11,855 bases of DNA from Nitrospira sp. (GCA_012032965.1 JAAUPT010000018.1:1-11855), one strand, 5' to 3'; positions 1 through 7,809 are shown, counted from the stretch's first letter. Notes: generated by a model not told the origin, from the sequence alone. Translations and numbers: made by a program.

Positions 1-465
1 GGTGCCCGAATCGACAGAAGCATTCTGGTTCAATGCACATAACATTCGCTCAACACCAGGTTAAGCGACATCTCCATACGTTCTGACTCCACAACAGCTG
101 ATGCATCAGTACGAGCGGCGCATTGAACCTTGCATTTTTGAAATAGACACGGAGTCAACAAGCAGCCTGGCTAAGAACGCTGTAAGCAGGCCGAGAACTA
201 TTCTTTGCCTCTCCCTTGAAGCCCGGTCGTAACCAAGGAGTATTGTATGATCCCGTGTCAGAGGCGCCACCCGACTCATTGAGTCTCTCGCAATCACTAG
301 AGGCATCTCCGGAGCTAGTTCGTGCACGCTCGGACAAGCGGGTATGCCATGATCTCCCAGGAGGCGATTTGGTTTTAATCCAATTTCCCCTGGCTCCCAG
401 CCTTGGTCAGGCAGCCCACCGTTTCCAAGTCCTAACGTCAAGGCATCCAAGAATCGGCAGATGCT
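1..465. other. 465-base stretch downstream of motE with no supported gene
   Basis: No recognisable protein, RNA gene or mobile element is seen. Several short frames exist on both strands, but none has family sequence or a good ribosome site. The longest (450-106, minus, 114 codons from TTG) lies in the same frame as motE, directly past its TAG. Near the left edge a minus frame starting MLCALNQNASVDSGT (ATG about 45) runs out of the window and could be the first codons of the next gene; in this operon type that is often fliK, but the fragment is too short to tell. A GACTC-AAT-GAGTC hairpin and the 12-base palindrome at 98-109 are present, with no T run typical of a terminator. Confidence 0.6.
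98..109. repeat. 12-base perfect palindrome downstream of motE
   Basis: CTGATGCATCAG is identical on both strands. It lies in the region without a supported gene, about 360 bases after motE. There is no neighbouring T run and no second copy I could see in the window. Function unknown; chance is plausible. Confidence 0.45.
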
Positions 466-1227
466 CTACGGCATCTGTGCCAGCAACTGCTCGGTGAGTT
501 TAGCGGCCCGGTCCGCTTTGACCTGGGAAAGAATTGCTCCGGCGGTCTTTGATTTTACCAGGCGGAGGATTTCAAGCGCCCTCCGATCCGACATCCGCTC
601 CAGGCGCGCAGCTGCGTCTTCCGACGGCATGGATTCGTACATCTTGGCAAGCCGTGTCCGCTCTTCTTGCGCCACACGTTCCTTCTCCACATTGACCTTG
701 GCCTGGGATCGGTCTTCTTTGGCCTGTGCGCTTTGAATCTTCTTCTCCAAGGCTTCGTTTTGTTCTAACAACTCCTCGATCTGGATTCTCACAATCATGA
801 GCCGCTGCTCGTTGTGACGGATCGTCTCTTCGCGCTGATCCAGATCGCGCTTACGCTGTTCCAGCATCTCCAGCACTTCGCGCGGAGCACCAATCGCCGG
901 TCCCTGACTTTCCGGAGGGGCGAGCAATTTGGCATCATCCCGCGCCTCCAATTCGCTCTTCCCTCCCGGCAGTACAGGAGGTGCCGCATCCAGGTTCGAG
1001 GATGTCTGTGCCATCGCTGGAACCTTGGATTTAGGTTCAGATGAGGCTTGTCCCAATTGCACCACGACCCACAAGAGAATAGTCGAACCAAAGACTCCAC
1101 CAATCAATGTCCAGAGAGAAGAGTGTCGACTCGATCTCGGCGCTGAGTCATGAGGTCTCTGACTGGCAAAACGGAACCGCTCTTTCATGGGATTGGTGGG
1201 AAATGAATGCATATATCCCATTCTCAT
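466..1227 (-). CDS. MotE-like membrane-anchored coiled-coil protein with MgtE_N-type domain
   Basis: Starting at ATG 1227 the product has 253 residues; the frame is open from ATG 1257 and internal Met codons at 1221, 1212 and 1188 are also possible, since no clear ribosome site marks any of them. I chose 1227 because it would form ATGA with a repaired fliJ end. After a basic N terminus comes one membrane helix (WTLIGGVFGSTILLWVVVQL, about 39-58), a Pro/Ser/Ala-rich linker, a long Glu/Gln/Arg-rich coiled coil (about 115-195) and a C-terminal helical domain of MgtE_N/MotE type (MYESMPSEDAAARLERMSDR onward). The N-in topology implies a periplasmic coiled coil. MotE proteins follow fliJ in many flagellar operons; in Sinorhizobium MotE is a periplasmic chaperone for MotC. 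The same helical fold is related to FliG domains. Its role here is inferred from that. Confidence 0.82.
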   Translation of the reverse strand: MRMGYMHSFPTNPMKERFRFASQRPHDSAPRSSRHSSLWTLIGGVFGSTILLWVVVQLGQASSEPKSKVPAMAQTSSNLDAAPPVLPGGKSELEARDDAKLLAPPESQGPAIGAPREVLEMLEQRKRDLDQREETIRHNEQRLMIVRIQIEELLEQNEALEKKIQSAQAKEDRSQAKVNVEKERVAQEERTRLAKMYESMPSEDAAARLERMSDRRALEILRLVKSKTAGAILSQVKADRAAKLTEQLLAQMP

Positions 1228-1648
1228 CGCAACAAATACCGGCGCTCGCGGCCTCATCTGTCGCTCGCTGTTCCTGACGAGCTAAGTCGGCACATTTTGT
1301 TGCCTCGCGTTGTTCGAGAATACGATCGAGCAACTTACACTCCTGATTCGCTATGACAAGGAGATTGTTGGTGCGCCGCCACGACAGAGTGGCCTGCTCA
1401 ATCTCCCGGTACGTCTGATTTAATGCCGCCTGCTGCGAGTGCATACGCACCTGCCACTCCAACATGGCTTCTATGGTCATGCCTTGCTCCGCTTGTTGAC
1501 TATATTGATCGGCATCCTCCACCATCTCGGTTTCGATCTTGCGATATCGTTCTTCGCTGCGCGAAAGAGATTGGACAATGTGGCCCAATTCCACCATGAG
1601 AGCCTCTACCGCCTGCCCGCGCAGCTTCCGTAACGAGTCAAGGCTCAT
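1148..1648 (-). CDS. fliJ: Flagellar export chaperone FliJ, 3' end probably frameshifted
   Basis: FliJ is a small antiparallel coiled-coil protein, the central stalk of the FliI hexamer and an escort for export chaperones. The ATG overlaps the fliI stop (ATGA). The protein is nearly all helix, rich in Glu, Gln and Arg (SRSEERYRKIETEMVEDADQ, WQVRMHSQQAALNQTYREIE, CKLLDRILEQREATKCADLA), as FliJ should be, although the family is weakly conserved, so position carries much weight. As read it has 166 residues, longer than the usual 140-150, with an odd Cys-rich, non-coiled tail after RATDEAA. One added base between 1254 and about 1235 would give a basic end, RERRYLLR, and a stop at 1226-1224 that overlaps an ATG of the next gene as ATGA, for 141 residues. 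That alternative end fits the family and operon style better. Confidence 0.82.
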   Translation of the reverse strand: MSLDSLRKLRGQAVEALMVELGHIVQSLSRSEERYRKIETEMVEDADQYSQQAEQGMTIEAMLEWQVRMHSQQAALNQTYREIEQATLSWRRTNNLLVIANQECKLLDRILEQREATKCADLARQEQRATDEAASAGICCDENGIYAFISHQSHERAVPFCQSETS

Positions 1649-2951
1649 GCCGCTTTCTTGGCCAGCATCTCAAGCTGCTGTGCAGACGATGTGAAGCTGG
1701 CTGCCTGATCAATGTCTTGGCGCAAATACCCGTTGATGGCGTCCTGCGCGTCAACGGCACGATCTAGGACGGCATTCATCCCTGGTTTGTAGGCACCAAG
1801 TAGGACCAAGTCCTCAGATTGTCGGTACCGAGCCACCAATTCCAGAAGCCGCCTGGACGCGTCGTAGTGTGAACGGTCGACGATATCCCGCATGACACGG
1901 CTGGTGCTTTGGAGCAGATCAATCGCGGGAAAATGATTCCGTGCCGCCAGTGTCCGAGAGAGGACGATATGGCCGTCTAAGATCGATCGGACCGTATCAG
2001 CGATTGGATCGTTCAGATCATCTCCATCGACGAGGACCGTGTACAATCCAGTTATGGTGCCGAGTCCGGATCCCGTCCCCACACGTTCCAAGAGTTTCGG
2101 CAAAAATGCAAACACCGAGGGAGTATAGCCTTTCGTCGTCGGAGGTTCTCCGATCGCGAGCCCAACTTCTCGCTGACTGTAGGCTAATCGCGTCAATGAA
2201 TCCATGAGCAACAAGACGTGCTTTCCTGCATCACGAAAATACTCGGCAATGGTCGTCGCCACCAGAGCAGCCCGGAGTCGAATGAGCGGAGCCTGGTCGG
2301 AGGTCGCCACGACTACGACGGAACGCGAGAGCGCTTCAGAACCAAGATCACGCTCTAAAAATTCGTTGACCTCGCGACCTCGTTCTCCGATCAGGGCAAT
2401 GACATTGACATCTGCTTTGGTATAGCGACTGATCATCCCCAGCAACACGCTCTTACCGACACCTGAACCGGAGAAGATCCCCATTTTTGGCCACGACCAC
2501 AGGTCAGAAAGCCGTTGATCGCACGAACACCGAGATCAAGCGGAGCGTGAACCCGTGCTCGTTGCAACGGGTTTGGAGCCTCAGCGTGAATCGGGTATCT
2601 GGCAATCGTCGCTGGTATGCCCTTGCCATCTAGCGGATTCCCACATCCATCGAGAACGCGCCCCAGCAAGCCTGAGCCAACAGCTAAGTTGGCGACGTGG
2701 CCCGTCATGGTAATTCGACTCCCTGGCCCAATACCCTGCATCTCTCCCAGCGGCATCAGCAACACGCGATCCCCGCGGAATCCCACCACTTCCGCAGTGA
2801 TCGGTCCATCACCGACCTCTCGAGTAATCCGGCACAACTCACCAACCGTCGTCATTGGTCCATACCCTTCCACGACCATTCCCACTGCTTGCACCACTCT
2901 TCCCGAAATCTCGATCGGGTCGATGTGTTCAATGAGATGACTAAGACTCAC
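1645..2951 (-). CDS. fliI: Flagellar type III export ATPase FliI, frameshifted at the Walker A region
   Basis: FliI is the hexameric ATPase of the flagellar export apparatus, related to the F1 beta subunit. The GTG start at 2951 overlaps the fliH end; AGGG lies about 7 bases upstream. Frame one gives the N-terminal beta-barrel and nucleotide-domain start up to LDLGVRAINGFLTCGRGQK (Lys156), then diverges. Frame two opens with MGIFSGSGVGKSVLLGMISR, the P-loop, then Walker B VLLLMDSLTR, the type III ATPase stretch GEPPTTKGYTPSVFAFLPKL and the ATPase signature PAIDLLQSTSR. Adding one A to the A5 run in GGCCAAAAATGGGG joins them as GRGQKMGIFSGSG, giving 435 residues, normal for FliI. As written, neither fragment could be a working ATPase. 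The stop overlaps the fliJ ATG as ATGA. Confidence 0.94.
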
Positions 2952-3966
2952 GATGAGCCCTATTCTTCAAGGCGTCGCCCACCCTGAGCAACTGCGTGTC
3001 AAGGGACGCATCCACCATTCGTGTGCTGGTATGCACAAGGCAACTTCCACGTGGGAGCGAGGCCACTGGTTCGATGGTGAGCGTTAGTGCGGGATCCTGT
3101 CGCCCTTCCAGTTCCGCCCGAACCGTCTCAAGGACGGCTGCATCCAGTGGATGCGCCTGTATAACCATCGCACCCGGCTCTCGAACAGCACCTAGTGCGT
3201 CCTTTACCTGTCGGACAATTTGTTCACGGTTCGATTCGGCCGACTCGTGAAGAAGTTTAGAGACGATCTGAAGTGACAAGGCAATGACCTCATCCTCGAC
3301 CGTCTGCTGCAGTTTGGATCGAGCCGTATCAAATTTCCTTGCCGCATCGATCAACACGGCGAGATCGTGTCGACGCGCTTCTTCCATTCGCCGCTGCGCA
3401 TCCACTACGCCGCGCTCGTATTCCGACGGGCCGTCGTTCTCCGCCATCGTGCCGTCTTCTCCAAACGTCTGAAACGGGGACATGTGCAGCCGTACCATGC
3501 CGGACTGAACCGCCGCATGCTTCAAGACTGTGTTCTCGACACGCAACCGATGGAGTTCCAACAATCGACGTACGGTCCCACGCACGATTTCTGACTGGAA
3601 CGGCTTGACCAAAAAGTCAATGGCGCCGGCTTTCATCGCGCGCACTGCGAGTTCGACCGTCGCTGCTCCCGTCATCACCACACCGATGATCCGACTATCA
3701 ATCTTCTGGGCTTCCTCAAGCACTGCAATCCCGTCTTGCTCGGGCAGCAAGACATCGACCATTAAGACAGCTGGAGCCATCTGCTTGACCATCGCAATCG
3801 CCTCGGACCCAGAACCAGCGACTCGAACGGACACTCGTTCCGTCCGGAATAGTTCAATGAACAGATTGCGAATCCCCTCCTCATCATCAACGATGAGGAT
3901 CGTCTCCTGCTGTCGGCCAAGCTCATGTTCGCGAAACGTTCCCGCTGATACCGCCGTTCGCTTCAC
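2941..3966 (-). CDS. fliH: Response-regulator receiver domain fused to flagellar export ATPase regulator FliH
   Basis: With the GTG start at 3966 the product has 341 residues in one unbroken frame. Residues about 21-135 are a CheY-like receiver: ILIVDDEE with acidic Asp27/Asp28, phospho-acceptor Asp71 in LMVDVLLPEQDG, Thr99 in VVMTGAA and Lys121 in FLVKPF, so the phosphorylation site is complete. A linker (about 136-175) leads to a helical FliH region (EYERGVVDAQRRMEEARRHD onward) and the C-terminal FliH fold ending VHTSTRMVDASLDTQLLRVGDAL. FliH dimers bind and restrain the ATPase FliI and dock it to the export gate. Position between fliG and fliI confirms identity. Standard FliH is about 220-270 residues with no receiver, so this is an unusual fusion. 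It overlaps fliI by 11 bases. Whether FleS or another kinase phosphorylates it is unknown. Confidence 0.92.
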   Translation of the reverse strand: MKRTAVSAGTFREHELGRQQETILIVDDEEGIRNLFIELFRTERVSVRVAGSGSEAIAMVKQMAPAVLMVDVLLPEQDGIAVLEEAQKIDSRIIGVVMTGAATVELAVRAMKAGAIDFLVKPFQSEIVRGTVRRLLELHRLRVENTVLKHAAVQSGMVRLHMSPFQTFGEDGTMAENDGPSEYERGVVDAQRRMEEARRHDLAVLIDAARKFDTARSKLQQTVEDEVIALSLQIVSKLLHESAESNREQIVRQVKDALGAVREPGAMVIQAHPLDAAVLETVRAELEGRQDPALTLTIEPVASLPRGSCLVHTSTRMVDASLDTQLLRVGDALKNRAHRES

Positions 3967-4958
3967 TACAACATCTCCTCTCCGACGCCGGCGATCACGA
4001 TACGGCCCTCCTCTTCGAGTTTTCGACAAACCTTCAGGATATTTTGTTGAGCTCGTTCCACATCCGAAATCTTGACTGGCCCTCGTGTCTCCATATCATC
4101 CTTCAACATTTCGGCAGCACGACTAGACATATTTTTGAAGAATTTCTCTTTCACGTCGGGATTGGCGCCCCGCAGTGCAACCGGCAGGTCATCTTTGCTG
4201 ATCTCTTTCATCAACTCTTGCATCCCACGGTCATCGACTTTCACGATGTCGTCAAACACAAACATGAGCGCCCGAATATTATCGGCAAGGATTTGGCTGT
4301 TTTCTGAAATTCTAGTCATGATCCCGCCTTCACTCGTCTTGTCCATCCGCATCAAGATATTGGCGATGACCTCGGCCCCTCCGACGCTATGAGCTCCCAT
4401 TTCTTTACTTACCAAAAGAGTTTCTTGTAACGTTTCACTCAGCTCCTCAAGGACATCCGGCTGCACTTCTTCCATCGTGGCAAGCCGAAGCGCTACATCT
4501 CCCCGCATGCCCTCAGGCAGGGCAGACAGCACTTGACTGGCTTGGGCACTCTCCAAATGGGCGAGAACGACCGCGACCGTTTGTGCATGCTCGACCTTCA
4601 GCATTTGAGTCAGGGTTTTCACGTCCACCCACTTCAACGCTTCCAGACCCGGATAGCTCTTCTGCGTCATCGATTCAATGATCCGCGCCGCCTTGTCCGG
4701 TCCCAGTGCCTTCGTGAGCACCGTCTTAATAAACTCTTTTCCCTGAAACTGAACTCCCCCCGTCGCACTCGCCGTTTGAAAATCTGAAATGACCGCCTCT
4801 TCCTCGTCTCGAGAAATCTGCGCCGTCCCGCTCATGAAGCTTCCCAATTTCTTGATTTCCTTCGGATCAAGTTGCTTCATGACTTGGGCGGCGGCCTCTT
4901 CACCGATGGCTCGAAGGAGAATGGCCGCTTTCTGTTCGCCCGTCAGATTCTTTGCCAT
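3966..4958 (-). CDS. fliG: Flagellar motor switch protein FliG
   Basis: I place the start at ATG 4958 (MAKNLTGEQKAAILL), 7 bases after the fliF stop; a longer open frame begins at 5060 inside fliF but lacks family sequence. The product has 330 residues, the normal FliG length. Domains: FliG_N (1-about 100), which binds FliF; a middle domain with the EHPQ-type motif here as EHAQ; and FliG_C with the torque-helix residues, seen in FVFDDIVKVDDRGMQELM and SRAAEMLKDDMETRGPVKIS. The conserved charged Arg, Asp-Asp and Arg that meet the stator are present. FliG sits on the cytoplasmic face of the MS ring and converts stator torque and switching signals. Its last codons (GGAGAGGAG) are the ribosome site of the next gene, whose GTG overlaps its TAG by one base. 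Confidence 0.98.
   Translation of the reverse strand: MAKNLTGEQKAAILLRAIGEEAAAQVMKQLDPKEIKKLGSFMSGTAQISRDEEEAVISDFQTASATGGVQFQGKEFIKTVLTKALGPDKAARIIESMTQKSYPGLEALKWVDVKTLTQMLKVEHAQTVAVVLAHLESAQASQVLSALPEGMRGDVALRLATMEEVQPDVLEELSETLQETLLVSKEMGAHSVGGAEVIANILMRMDKTSEGGIMTRISENSQILADNIRALMFVFDDIVKVDDRGMQELMKEISKDDLPVALRGANPDVKEKFFKNMSSRAAEMLKDDMETRGPVKISDVERAQQNILKVCRKLEEEGRIVIAGVGEEML
3975..3983 (-). promoter_or_regulatory. Ribosome binding site deciding the fliH start
   Basis: GGAGAGGAG inside the last codons of fliG is followed after 8 bases by GTG at 3966, which overlaps the fliG stop (TAGTG). The upstream ATG at 4029 in the same frame has no such site and would overlap fliG by 64 bases with a very Arg-rich, shadow-like sequence, so the GTG is preferred. 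Confidence 0.75.
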
Positions 4959-4965
4959 CTCTACG

Positions 4966-6532
4966 TTAGGTTGGATTCTTGAGCCACTGTTTGACGACAA
5001 CGGCGGTCGTATCAGGATTCTTTCGAGCCATGTCGATGATCTGTGCCCGATCCGGAGCATGTGTTAATGACGCGTCAGGCATCCCAGCCCGACCAGGGAG
5101 GGCGGAGGCCGATGCTTCGGCCTGCATTTGCTCGCTCGTCGATCCCAACATCGCCAACAACGGACGGACGACAAACAGGAGAATCACCGTGAACAGAAGG
5201 ATTCCGACACCATAACGAAGATAGGGCAACCACGCTTTGGGACCTTCCGCCGTCGCTTCTGCGACCATACCTTGTGGCTCATCGGGTCCCGTCCCAAATT
5301 GAACATTGACCACTTGCACTTGATCTTGCCGCTCAGCTGAAAATCCCATGGCTTTCTTGACGATGTCCTCGATTCGTTTTAAGTCCTCTTCCGAACGTGG
5401 AATATATTTGCGCGCCACGGCTGGCGCATCTGTTGCCTCTCCTTCACCAGCTTTAATCGGTTCATACATGCCGTCGACGAGAACGGCCACGGAGAGTTGC
5501 TTGATCACACCCACAGGCTCTACAATTTTTGAGACGGTTCGGCTAATCTCGTAGTTCACGGTCTCATTTTTTTGTTTGGCTGTTGTTTGAACTCGTTTGC
5601 GCAGGCTCCTGGTCTGTGCCTGGCGGCACGTTCGACTCGACACCCGGGACTCCGCCACCGACCCCGTTGGTACCGTTGGCCTTCTCTTGCCCTCGCTGTT
5701 CACTCCTCACCACTTGACTGTTCGGGTCGTAACGTTCTTCCGTCGTCTCCACCTTGCGAAAATCTACGAGACTGGATACGCGCACCACGGCCTTGTTCGG
5801 TCCCACGATCCGCTCCACCATCGTCTGAATGCGTGTCTCCACATCCTTTTCAACACTGCGCTGATAATCAAGCTGCGTGTTGGTCAAGCCGGATGCATCA
5901 TCCGTCACCGTGGCTGACAACATGCGGCCATGCCCATCCACGATGGTCACATCCCGAGCCTGTAACCCTTCCACGCTGCTCGACACGAGATGAATCACTC
6001 CCTGCACCTGTGCTTGACCCAGTTGTTGTCCATTACGAAGCGTCAGGATAACGGACCCGCGCGCTTTTTCCTGCTCGCTCGCGAACAGTCGTCGTTCTGG
6101 TATGGCGAGGTGGACCCGAGCCCGTTCTACCTCCGGCATCTGTGCAATGGTCCTCGCCAACTCACCCTGTAGCGCTCGACGATAGTTGAGTTTTTGGACG
6201 AATTCCGACATGCCGATCGAGGTTCGATCGAAAATCTCAAATCCAACCCCTCCTCCGTGCGGAAGCCCTTGCGTCGCAAGTTGAAGCCGCAAGTCATGCA
6301 CCTGTTCGCTCGGCACCAGGACGGTCGAGCCGCCACCGGTAGTTTCATACGGCACCTTCGTCTCTTTGAGCTTGTCGACAATAGCTGCCGCATCTTCAGC
6401 CCCGAGATTGGTGAACAGCACTTGCATGTCTGGCTGCTGGGTCCAGAGCGTAAGGGCAATGAGACCGGCAACAGACCCCGCCAAGGCCACGAGGATGATC
6501 ATCCGTTGATTGATGGTGAACTTTGACAGCAT
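4966..6532 (-). CDS. fliF: Flagellar MS-ring protein FliF, frameshifted at an A7 run
   Basis: FliF forms the inner-membrane MS ring that carries the rod and binds FliG. Frame one (6532-5564) has the first membrane helix (about 11-30), the YscJ-like ring-building domain and the central FliF domain, then stops in TGA right after ACAAAAAAATGA. Frame two continues at NETVNYEISRTVSKIVEP, with the second membrane helix (YGVGILLFTVILLFVV) and the C-terminal FliG-binding motif NPDTTAVVVKQWLKN. Removing one A from the A7 run (or adding two) joins the frames as NSQTKNETVNYE and gives 521 residues, near family size. A -1 slip at A AAA AAA would read ATG AGA CCG TGA and stop, so ordinary -1 recoding does not rescue it. 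GAGG lies just upstream of the ATG, and fliG begins 7 bases after the stop. Confidence 0.93.
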
Positions 6533-6564
6533 ACCGGCCTCGTACCCTCATTGTGCCCGTTGAA

Positions 6565-6876
6565 TCACACCTGCATCCGTTGAATTTCTTCATACGCCGA
6601 AACCAACTTGTTTCTGATCTGCATCATTAATTGGAACGAGACATCTGCCTGCTGTAACGCGACCATCGTGCGGTGAATGTCCTGCGTTTCGCCGGTCATG
6701 AGGGAATCGATGGCCCGACCAGCCTCCATCTCCGCATCATTGACCTTTCCAATCGCCGACTTGAGGGAATCCAAGAACCCGGATGTTCCTGAGGTGCCGA
6801 CGGCTCCTCCCGACCCTGCTTGCCCTACATCAGCAATGGGAGCGATACCAGATGTCACACCATACAGCTGGCTCAT
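6565..6876 (-). CDS. fliE: MS-ring/rod junction protein FliE
   Basis: The protein has 103 residues, the usual FliE size. The first 35 residues are Gly/Ser-rich and probably disordered. The rest is two helices, containing FLDSLKSAIGKVNDAEMEAG and the highly typical C terminus ADVSFQLMMQIRNKLVSAYEEIQRMQV. FliE links the MS ring (FliF) to the rod and is needed to open the export channel. It starts two bases after flgC with a GGGAGGT ribosome site inside flgC's last codons, so the two are likely coupled. A gap of 32 bases precedes fliF. Confidence 0.97.
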   Translation of the reverse strand: MSQLYGVTSGIAPIADVGQAGSGGAVGTSGTSGFLDSLKSAIGKVNDAEMEAGRAIDSLMTGETQDIHRTMVALQQADVSFQLMMQIRNKLVSAYEEIQRMQV

Positions 6877-6878
6877 GT

Positions 6879-7328
6879 CTACCTCCCGATCTCAAGCGCC
6901 TTGTTCCACATGGCGCGTGTCGCATTGATCGCTTGCACATTGGCTTCATAGGCCCGCGATGCGCCGATCATGTTCACCATCTCTTCCATGACGTTGACGT
7001 TTGGAAGACGGACGAACCCTTTGGGATTGGCATCCGGGTGGTGTGGATCATAAATCAGTTGTCCTGGTTTGGAATCTTCCACTACTCTCACCACAGAGAC
7101 TCCTTCGAGTGCATGAGAGGAAGGCCCACCAGCGACTTGACGGAAGGCTCGCTGAAACGAGCTAGGAACCGCGGTTGAGCGGAAGACAACATCCCGACGT
7201 TTATACGGCCCCCCATTGGGAGTCTTCGTAGACTGCGCGTTCGCCAGATTGCTGGCGATGACATTGAGTCGTCGCCGTTGAGCATCTAAACCGGACACCG
7301 ATACTGCAAGACTGTCGGACATCTCCAT
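6879..7328 (-). CDS. flgC: Flagellar proximal rod protein FlgC
   Basis: The protein has 149 residues, close to the family size. The N-terminal motif LDAQRRRLNVIASNLANAQSTKT is the flagellar rod signature. The C-terminal region has the FlgC-typical stretches VRLPNVNVMEEMVNMIGASRAYEANV and TRAMWNKALEIGR. FlgC joins FlgB and FlgF in the proximal rod in the periplasm and is exported through the flagellar type III apparatus. The start is set by AGGAGGT six bases upstream. It ends two bases before fliE, and its last codons (GGGAGGT) supply the fliE ribosome site. Nothing is missing. Confidence 0.98.
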   Translation of the reverse strand: MEMSDSLAVSVSGLDAQRRRLNVIASNLANAQSTKTPNGGPYKRRDVVFRSTAVPSSFQRAFRQVAGGPSSHALEGVSVVRVVEDSKPGQLIYDPHHPDANPKGFVRLPNVNVMEEMVNMIGASRAYEANVQAINATRAMWNKALEIGR

Positions 7329-7333
7329 GCCAC

Positions 7334-7340
7334 ACCTCCT
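7334..7340 (-). promoter_or_regulatory. Strong ribosome binding site of flgC
   Basis: AGGAGGT lies six bases before the ATG at 7328 and is the best Shine-Dalgarno match in the window. It fixes the flgC start at the first of two nearby Met codons (MEM). Confidence 0.85.
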
Positions 7341-7344
7341 ACAC

Positions 7345-7356
7345 CTAGTTAACTAG
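7345..7356. repeat. 12-base perfect palindrome between flgB and flgC
   Basis: CTAGTTAACTAG reads identically on both strands. It sits in the 70-base flgB-flgC gap, three bases upstream of the flgC ribosome site. It has no GC-rich stem and no T run, so it is not a convincing terminator. A binding site, an RNA element near the ribosome site, or chance are all possible. Confidence 0.5.
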
Positions 7357-7398
7357 CAACAACCACCTGCACGAGAGTTGCGCCGTCACACTTAGTCG

Positions 7399-7809
7399 TT
7401 ATCGTGCGTCTCGTATGGCGCTCAATAACCCTCGAAACTTGGCAGCCAATATCGTGGCGGCCGCGTTGTACTGCATCGCGTTCTCGGAGAGCTTGGCCAT
7501 CTCCAGCTCAAGATTGACGGAGTTGGCGTCAAGAGGGAGATCACCGGCCGGCACTTCGCCGAGTTTCCCCGTCACTGCTTGAATCCCCTGAGGACCACGC
7601 ACCCCAAAATGCCGAGATTGAGTCGCCGCTAACACAATCGGCAGACGTCCTTTCTGTGCAGACTGCATTTGGTCCATGAAGGTTAATTCGGAGGCACGAT
7701 AGCCTGGAGTTTCTTCATTCGCTACGTTCGAAGCGATGACCCGTTGTCGAGCACTGCGGAGATCAAGCGTCCGCTGCAACAGCCCCACAGTTCGGTCAAA
7801 GATCGTCAT
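7399..7809 (-). CDS. flgB: Flagellar proximal rod protein FlgB
   Basis: The protein has 136 residues, the normal size for FlgB. The N-terminal heptad-like segment LDLRSARQRVIASNVANEETPGYRA carries the rod/hook-family signature (A-S-N-(V/L)-A-N-x-x-T-P-G-Y), and the C-terminal helix has the usual NAMQYNAAATILAAKFRGL form; terminal helices of rod proteins pair in the assembled rod. FlgB forms the proximal rod above the MS ring with FlgC and FliE and is exported by the flagellar type III system without a cleaved signal peptide. It is the first gene after the sigma-54 promoter. A modest purine-rich ribosome site (GAAGGGA) sits about 9 bases before the ATG. A gap of about 70 bases separates it from flgC. 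Confidence 0.97.
   Translation of the reverse strand: MTIFDRTVGLLQRTLDLRSARQRVIASNVANEETPGYRASELTFMDQMQSAQKGRLPIVLAATQSRHFGVRGPQGIQAVTGKLGEVPAGDLPLDANSVNLELEMAKLSENAMQYNAAATILAAKFRGLLSAIRDAR

Noticed and set aside
216..497. 93-codon plus-strand frame in the left region
   Set aside because: No recognisable family, no ribosome site, and it runs into the conserved 3' end of motE on the opposite strand.
3967..4029. Upstream ATG (4029) as the fliH start
   Set aside because: It would overlap fliG by 64 bases with an Arg-rich shadow sequence and no ribosome site, while GTG at 3966 has GGAGAGGAG at good spacing.
3530..4075. 181-codon plus-strand frame, rich in Ser and Thr
   Set aside because: It is the antisense shadow of the receiver part of fliH and the end of fliG.
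5564..5580. Programmed -1 frameshift at A AAA AAA in fliF
   Set aside because: Reading one base back leads to ATG AGA CCG TGA, an early stop; the FliF C-terminal half is in the other frame, so -1 recoding does not make full FliF.
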